NCBI GenBank assembly: GCA_020631105.1
Contig: JAHDHW010000004.1
Coordinates: forward strand, 36,340-91,803
Source of the DNA: Saprospiraceae bacterium
Lineage (GTDB): Bacteria > Bacteroidota > Bacteroidia > Chitinophagales > Saprospiraceae
Direction of reading: 5' to 3'
Length of the DNA stretch: 55,464 nucleotides
Shown here: in pieces, positions 53,392-55,464 of the stretch
Layout: the number at the start of each line of letters is the position of its first letter
How positions within the stretch are numbered: the first letter of the stretch is position 1
Notes under the pieces: generated by a model
Told to the model about the DNA's origin: nothing
Databases searched by the model: none
The model's input: the letters and a program-made list of their open reading frames with translations, nothing else
Made by a program: the position numbers and the translations under genes

Positions 53392-53709
53392 CTAACAGCA
53401 ATTTACCTTTGTAAAAAAACTACCTAATAATAAACGTGCCTCCTCAATTACCGCTGGATTAAGGCAGTAACAAATACTTACCCCTTCGACATTGCCTTGA
53501 ATAAGACCAACTTGCTTTAAGGCTTTTAAGTGCTGAGAAACAGTGGACTGCGAGAGGGGTAATTCCTCTACGATATCTCCACAAACACACTCGTTGGTTT
53601 TAGCCAGGTATTGTAAAATAGCAATTCGCGCTGGATGTGCTATTGCTTTTGATAGCTCCGCCAGGCGATTTTGCTCTACACTAAATAATGATGTTTTCGT
53701 TGCGCCCAT
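53392..53709 (-). CDS. arsR: ArsR-family metalloregulator
   Basis: 105-residue winged-helix repressor. The helix with TNECVCGDIVEEL carries the CxC pair that binds As(III) in this family (compare ELCVCDL), and the recognition helix is SQSTVSQHLKALKQVGLIQ. Two more cysteines end the protein (KVNCC) and YCLNP has another. It should dissociate from DNA when arsenite binds. Its own promoter contains a 24-bp palindrome, which points to autorepression. Confidence 0.93.
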   Translation of the reverse strand: MGATKTSLFSVEQNRLAELSKAIAHPARIAILQYLAKTNECVCGDIVEELPLSQSTVSQHLKALKQVGLIQGNVEGVSICYCLNPAVIEEARLLLGSFFTKVNCC

Positions 53710-53736
53710 TGGTTTAATTAGTTTTACAATTTCTTA

Positions 53737-53760
53737 ATTAATCGTAATATTACGATTAAT
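53737..53760 (-). promoter_or_regulatory. ArsR operator in the arsR promoter
   Basis: Perfect 24-bp palindrome, half-site ATTAATCGTAAT. Upstream on the minus strand a TTG lies 20 bp before TAATATTA, so the operator covers the likely -7 region. Binding would block RNA polymerase. Confidence 0.88.
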
Positions 53761-53810
53761 ATTTTTAAAGTGCAATAGAATAGATGAAATTTTAGAAAAT
53801 ATAGTTGGGT

Positions 53811-53944
53811 ACTGGTAGTACGACTTGGAGTTGTACTACCAGTCGGATATTAGTGCCCTACGATCCCACTCGTAGTACGAACTTAAAGTCGTACTACGAG
53901 GTTTGGGTTTTCCGCGTAGCGGAATCCGGGTCACGCCGTAGGCG
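53811..53944. repeat. Cluster of four hairpins
   Basis: H1, 53811-53843: ACTGGTAGTAC/GTACTACCAGT with an inner ACT-tgg-AGT. H2, 53869-53900: CTCGTAGTACGA/TCGTACTACGAG with a bulge, clearly related to H1. H3, 53910-53924: TTCCGC-gta-GCGGAA. H4, 53934-53944: CGCC-gta-GGCG. They fill the gap between the ars module and the ferredoxin gene; no gene is seen there. Confidence 0.8.
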
Positions 53945-53985
53945 GCTGAACCTTAGAATAAAAAAAGAAATATTAGAGAAAAGAA

Positions 53986-54306
53986 TTACTCTCCGACCGG
54001 AGCTAATTTGACAATCAGGCCATCAATTTCATCTGCCAACTTAATCTGACATCCTAAGCGGCTATTATCTTCCACAAAGAAAGCCTGATCGAGCATATCC
54101 TCTTCATCCTCCGTTGCCTCTGGTAATTCATGCTCACTTTGCACGTAGCAATGGCAGGTAGAACATAAGGCCATTCCTCCACAGGTACCTTCCACAGGAA
54201 GTTCATAGGCTTTACAAAGCTCCATTAGATTCATATTCATATCCGTTGGAGCGTCGAGTTCGTGTGCTTTGTCATCCCGATCGATGACGGTAATTTTAAT
54301 ATCCAT
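53986..54306 (-). CDS. 2Fe-2S ferredoxin (adrenodoxin type)
   Basis: 106 residues. The four cluster ligands are C42, C48, C51 and C86 in EGTCGGMALCSTCHC and SRLGCQIKL, spacing CX5CX2CX34C as in adrenodoxin-like or ISC-type ferredoxins. An extra cysteine is at 53. It receives electrons from a reductase; the ferredoxin-NADP reductase gene lies 47 bp upstream on the same strand, so the two probably work as one NADPH-to-ferredoxin chain. The terminal acceptor is not in the window. Confidence 0.93.
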   Translation of the reverse strand: MDIKITVIDRDDKAHELDAPTDMNMNLMELCKAYELPVEGTCGGMALCSTCHCYVQSEHELPEATEDEEDMLDQAFFVEDNSRLGCQIKLADEIDGLIVKLAPVGE

Positions 54307-54353
54307 TTTGTCAGAAGTATGGAGTACATTCAGATTAAGAAATTAAGGTGTTC

Positions 54354-55367
54354 CTACCCTTCCTCTAATCCTTCTACTCCAGTTACAGTTGTATATTTAA
54401 AAGATAATTTCTTATCCGGGTTTATAATCTTGAACGCCGACTGGCACATTAAAGTTGCTTCATGAAAACCACAAAGAATTAACTTTAGTTTCCCCGGATA
54501 GGTATTAATATCTCCGATTGCAAAAATCCCAGGGATATTAGTGCTATAATCGAAAGTATTGACTTCAATCGCATTTTTCTGGATAGCGAGCCCCCAGTCT
54601 CCGATTGGACCGAGCTTAGGAGAAAGTCCGAATAAAGGAACAAAATGATCTGTTGACTTTACAATATCTCCTTCTGTCTTGTGTTTGATGATTACCTCGT
54701 CGAGGCTTCCATTACCATTCAGACCAGTGACCTGTGCTTCGGTAATCAATTTGATTTTCCCCTGTTCATTCAATTCAATTACTTTTTCAACAGAATCAAG
54801 TGCTCCGCGAAATTGGGTACGTCGATGCACTAAGGTTACTTCACTTGCAACATCTGCCAGGAAAATTGTCCAATCCAATGCGGAGTCTCCTCCACCTGCT
54901 ACGACAACGCGTTTGTTCCGGTAAAACTCAGGGTCTTTAATGATATATTCTACTCCTTTGTCCTCAAAGTCTGCGATATTCGAAATAGGAGGTTTGCGCG
55001 GTTCAAAACTTCCCAGCCCGCCGGCGATCGCAATTACTGGAGCCTCATGAACAGTGCCTTTATTCGTTGTAACCCGAAAATGTCCTTCTTCCGTTTTTTC
55101 AATTGTCTCTGCACGCTCTCCTAATGTAAACCCAGGATGGAAGGGTTCAATCTGTTCCATAAGGTTGTCCACGAGTTCGCCTGCCAACACAGAAGGATAA
55201 CCAGGAATATCGTAGATAGGTTTCTTTGGATAAATCTCAGAGAGTTGACCTCCAGGTTGAGGTAGTGCATCAATCAGGTGACAACGAAGCTTCAACAAAC
55301 CTGCTTCAAAAACAGCAAAGAGCCCTACGGGCCCTGCTCCAATAATTAATATATCTGTCTTAATCAT
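54354..55367 (-). CDS. Ferredoxin--NADP(+) reductase, thioredoxin-reductase-like type
   Basis: 337 residues. FAD-binding IIGAGPVGLFAVFEAG, the HLIDALPQPGGQLSEIYPKK segment, NADP-binding VVVAGGGDSALDWTIFL, and FAIGDINTYPGKLKLILCGF near the end. There is no CxxC redox pair, which separates it from thioredoxin reductases and fits the YumC-type ferredoxin-NADP reductase. It is in tandem with the ferredoxin gene. Confidence 0.92.
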   Translation of the reverse strand: MIKTDILIIGAGPVGLFAVFEAGLLKLRCHLIDALPQPGGQLSEIYPKKPIYDIPGYPSVLAGELVDNLMEQIEPFHPGFTLGERAETIEKTEEGHFRVTTNKGTVHEAPVIAIAGGLGSFEPRKPPISNIADFEDKGVEYIIKDPEFYRNKRVVVAGGGDSALDWTIFLADVASEVTLVHRRTQFRGALDSVEKVIELNEQGKIKLITEAQVTGLNGNGSLDEVIIKHKTEGDIVKSTDHFVPLFGLSPKLGPIGDWGLAIQKNAIEVNTFDYSTNIPGIFAIGDINTYPGKLKLILCGFHEATLMCQSAFKIINPDKKLSFKYTTVTGVEGLEEG

Positions 55368-55385
55368 TTTATTATTTCTCTTTTC

Positions 55386-55439
55386 AATCGGCTAAACCGA
55401 TTTTCTGGCAAAAGTAGCATTCTTAAGCATACAAAACTA
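55386..55439 (-). promoter_or_regulatory. Promoter region of the reductase-ferredoxin pair
   Basis: Two minus-strand TAnnTTTG matches: TACTTTTG (55416-55409) and TAGTTTTG (55439-55432). The TTTTG of the second lies 15 bp before the first, a little close for a -33 element. A palindrome AATCGG-ctaaa-CCGATT (55386-55402) sits at the likely start site or in the leader, and may be an operator. Confidence 0.55.
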
Positions 55440-55464
55440 TAACACACATCAATCCGAAAGGTTA

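Noticed and set aside
1-55464. tRNA, rRNA, riboswitch or insertion-sequence genes
   Set aside because: No cloverleaf, conserved rRNA stretch, known aptamer motif or transposase was recognised by eye; a covariance-model scan would be decisive.

Overview
The window looks like chromosomal DNA of a Bacteroidota bacterium, probably of the Saprospiria (Lewinella/Haliscomenobacter-like) type. I infer this from protein style only: a type IX secretion (T9SS) C-terminal sorting domain, SusC-style carboxypeptidase-regulatory plus outer-membrane-barrel architecture, the long Bacteroidetes form of MraY, a fused alpha/beta 2-oxoacid dehydrogenase E1, 2TM and HU-CCDC81/SPOR proteins, LytS/LytTR two-component genes, A-rich leaders instead of Shine-Dalgarno sites, and TAnnTTTG promoter elements. 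No tRNA, rRNA, CRISPR array, transposase or integrase was seen.

Layout. 1-4126: a partial secreted HYR-like repeat protein (minus), a 1 kb gene-poor stretch, a secreted LVIVD-repeat protein with a T9SS tail, and a DUF3179 lipoprotein. 4271-20618: a complete dcw cell-wall/division cluster on the minus strand, read mraZ-rsmH-ftsL-ftsI-murE-mraY-murD-ftsW-murG-murC-ftsQ-ftsA-ftsZ. It starts behind a phased array of MraZ boxes and ends at a strong terminator. 20842-35739: metabolic and envelope genes (polyprenol-phosphate sugar transferase, acyl-CoA ligase plus GMC oxidoreductase, fused E1, DUF1573 protein, penicillin acylase, small membrane proteins, Tex). 35263-38472: a GRDP-like small protein, a 43-residue peptide gene with a double-glycine leader and a CPPP core, and a TonB-type outer membrane receptor. 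39021-41447: penicillin-binding protein 1C. 41549-42110: three diverged tandem cassettes, each a hairpin followed by the same ATG-containing tail. 42298-45598: a cytoplasmic TPR histidine kinase, a 54-residue peptide gene with a textbook double-glycine leader, and a LytTR response regulator. 45801-51819: potassium channel, DoxX protein, FAD dehydrogenase, two paralogous secreted proteins, kdsA and an HU/SPOR protein. 51871-52140: a perfect tandem duplication of a 135-bp palindromic element. 52278-53709: a small arsenic-response module with two ArsR-like operators. 53811-53944: a cluster of four hairpins. 53986-55367: a 2Fe-2S ferredoxin and a thioredoxin-reductase-like ferredoxin-NADP reductase.

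The most interesting content is in genes too short for ordinary gene calling. The two double-glycine leader peptides (35799-35930 and 44309-44473) have the form of secreted signal or RiPP/bacteriocin-like precursors. The second sits between a LytTR regulator and a kinase whose sensor is a cytoplasmic TPR solenoid, an arrangement that would suit peptide signalling. No exporter/peptidase (C39 ABC transporter) or modification enzyme lies in the window, so this remains a hypothesis.
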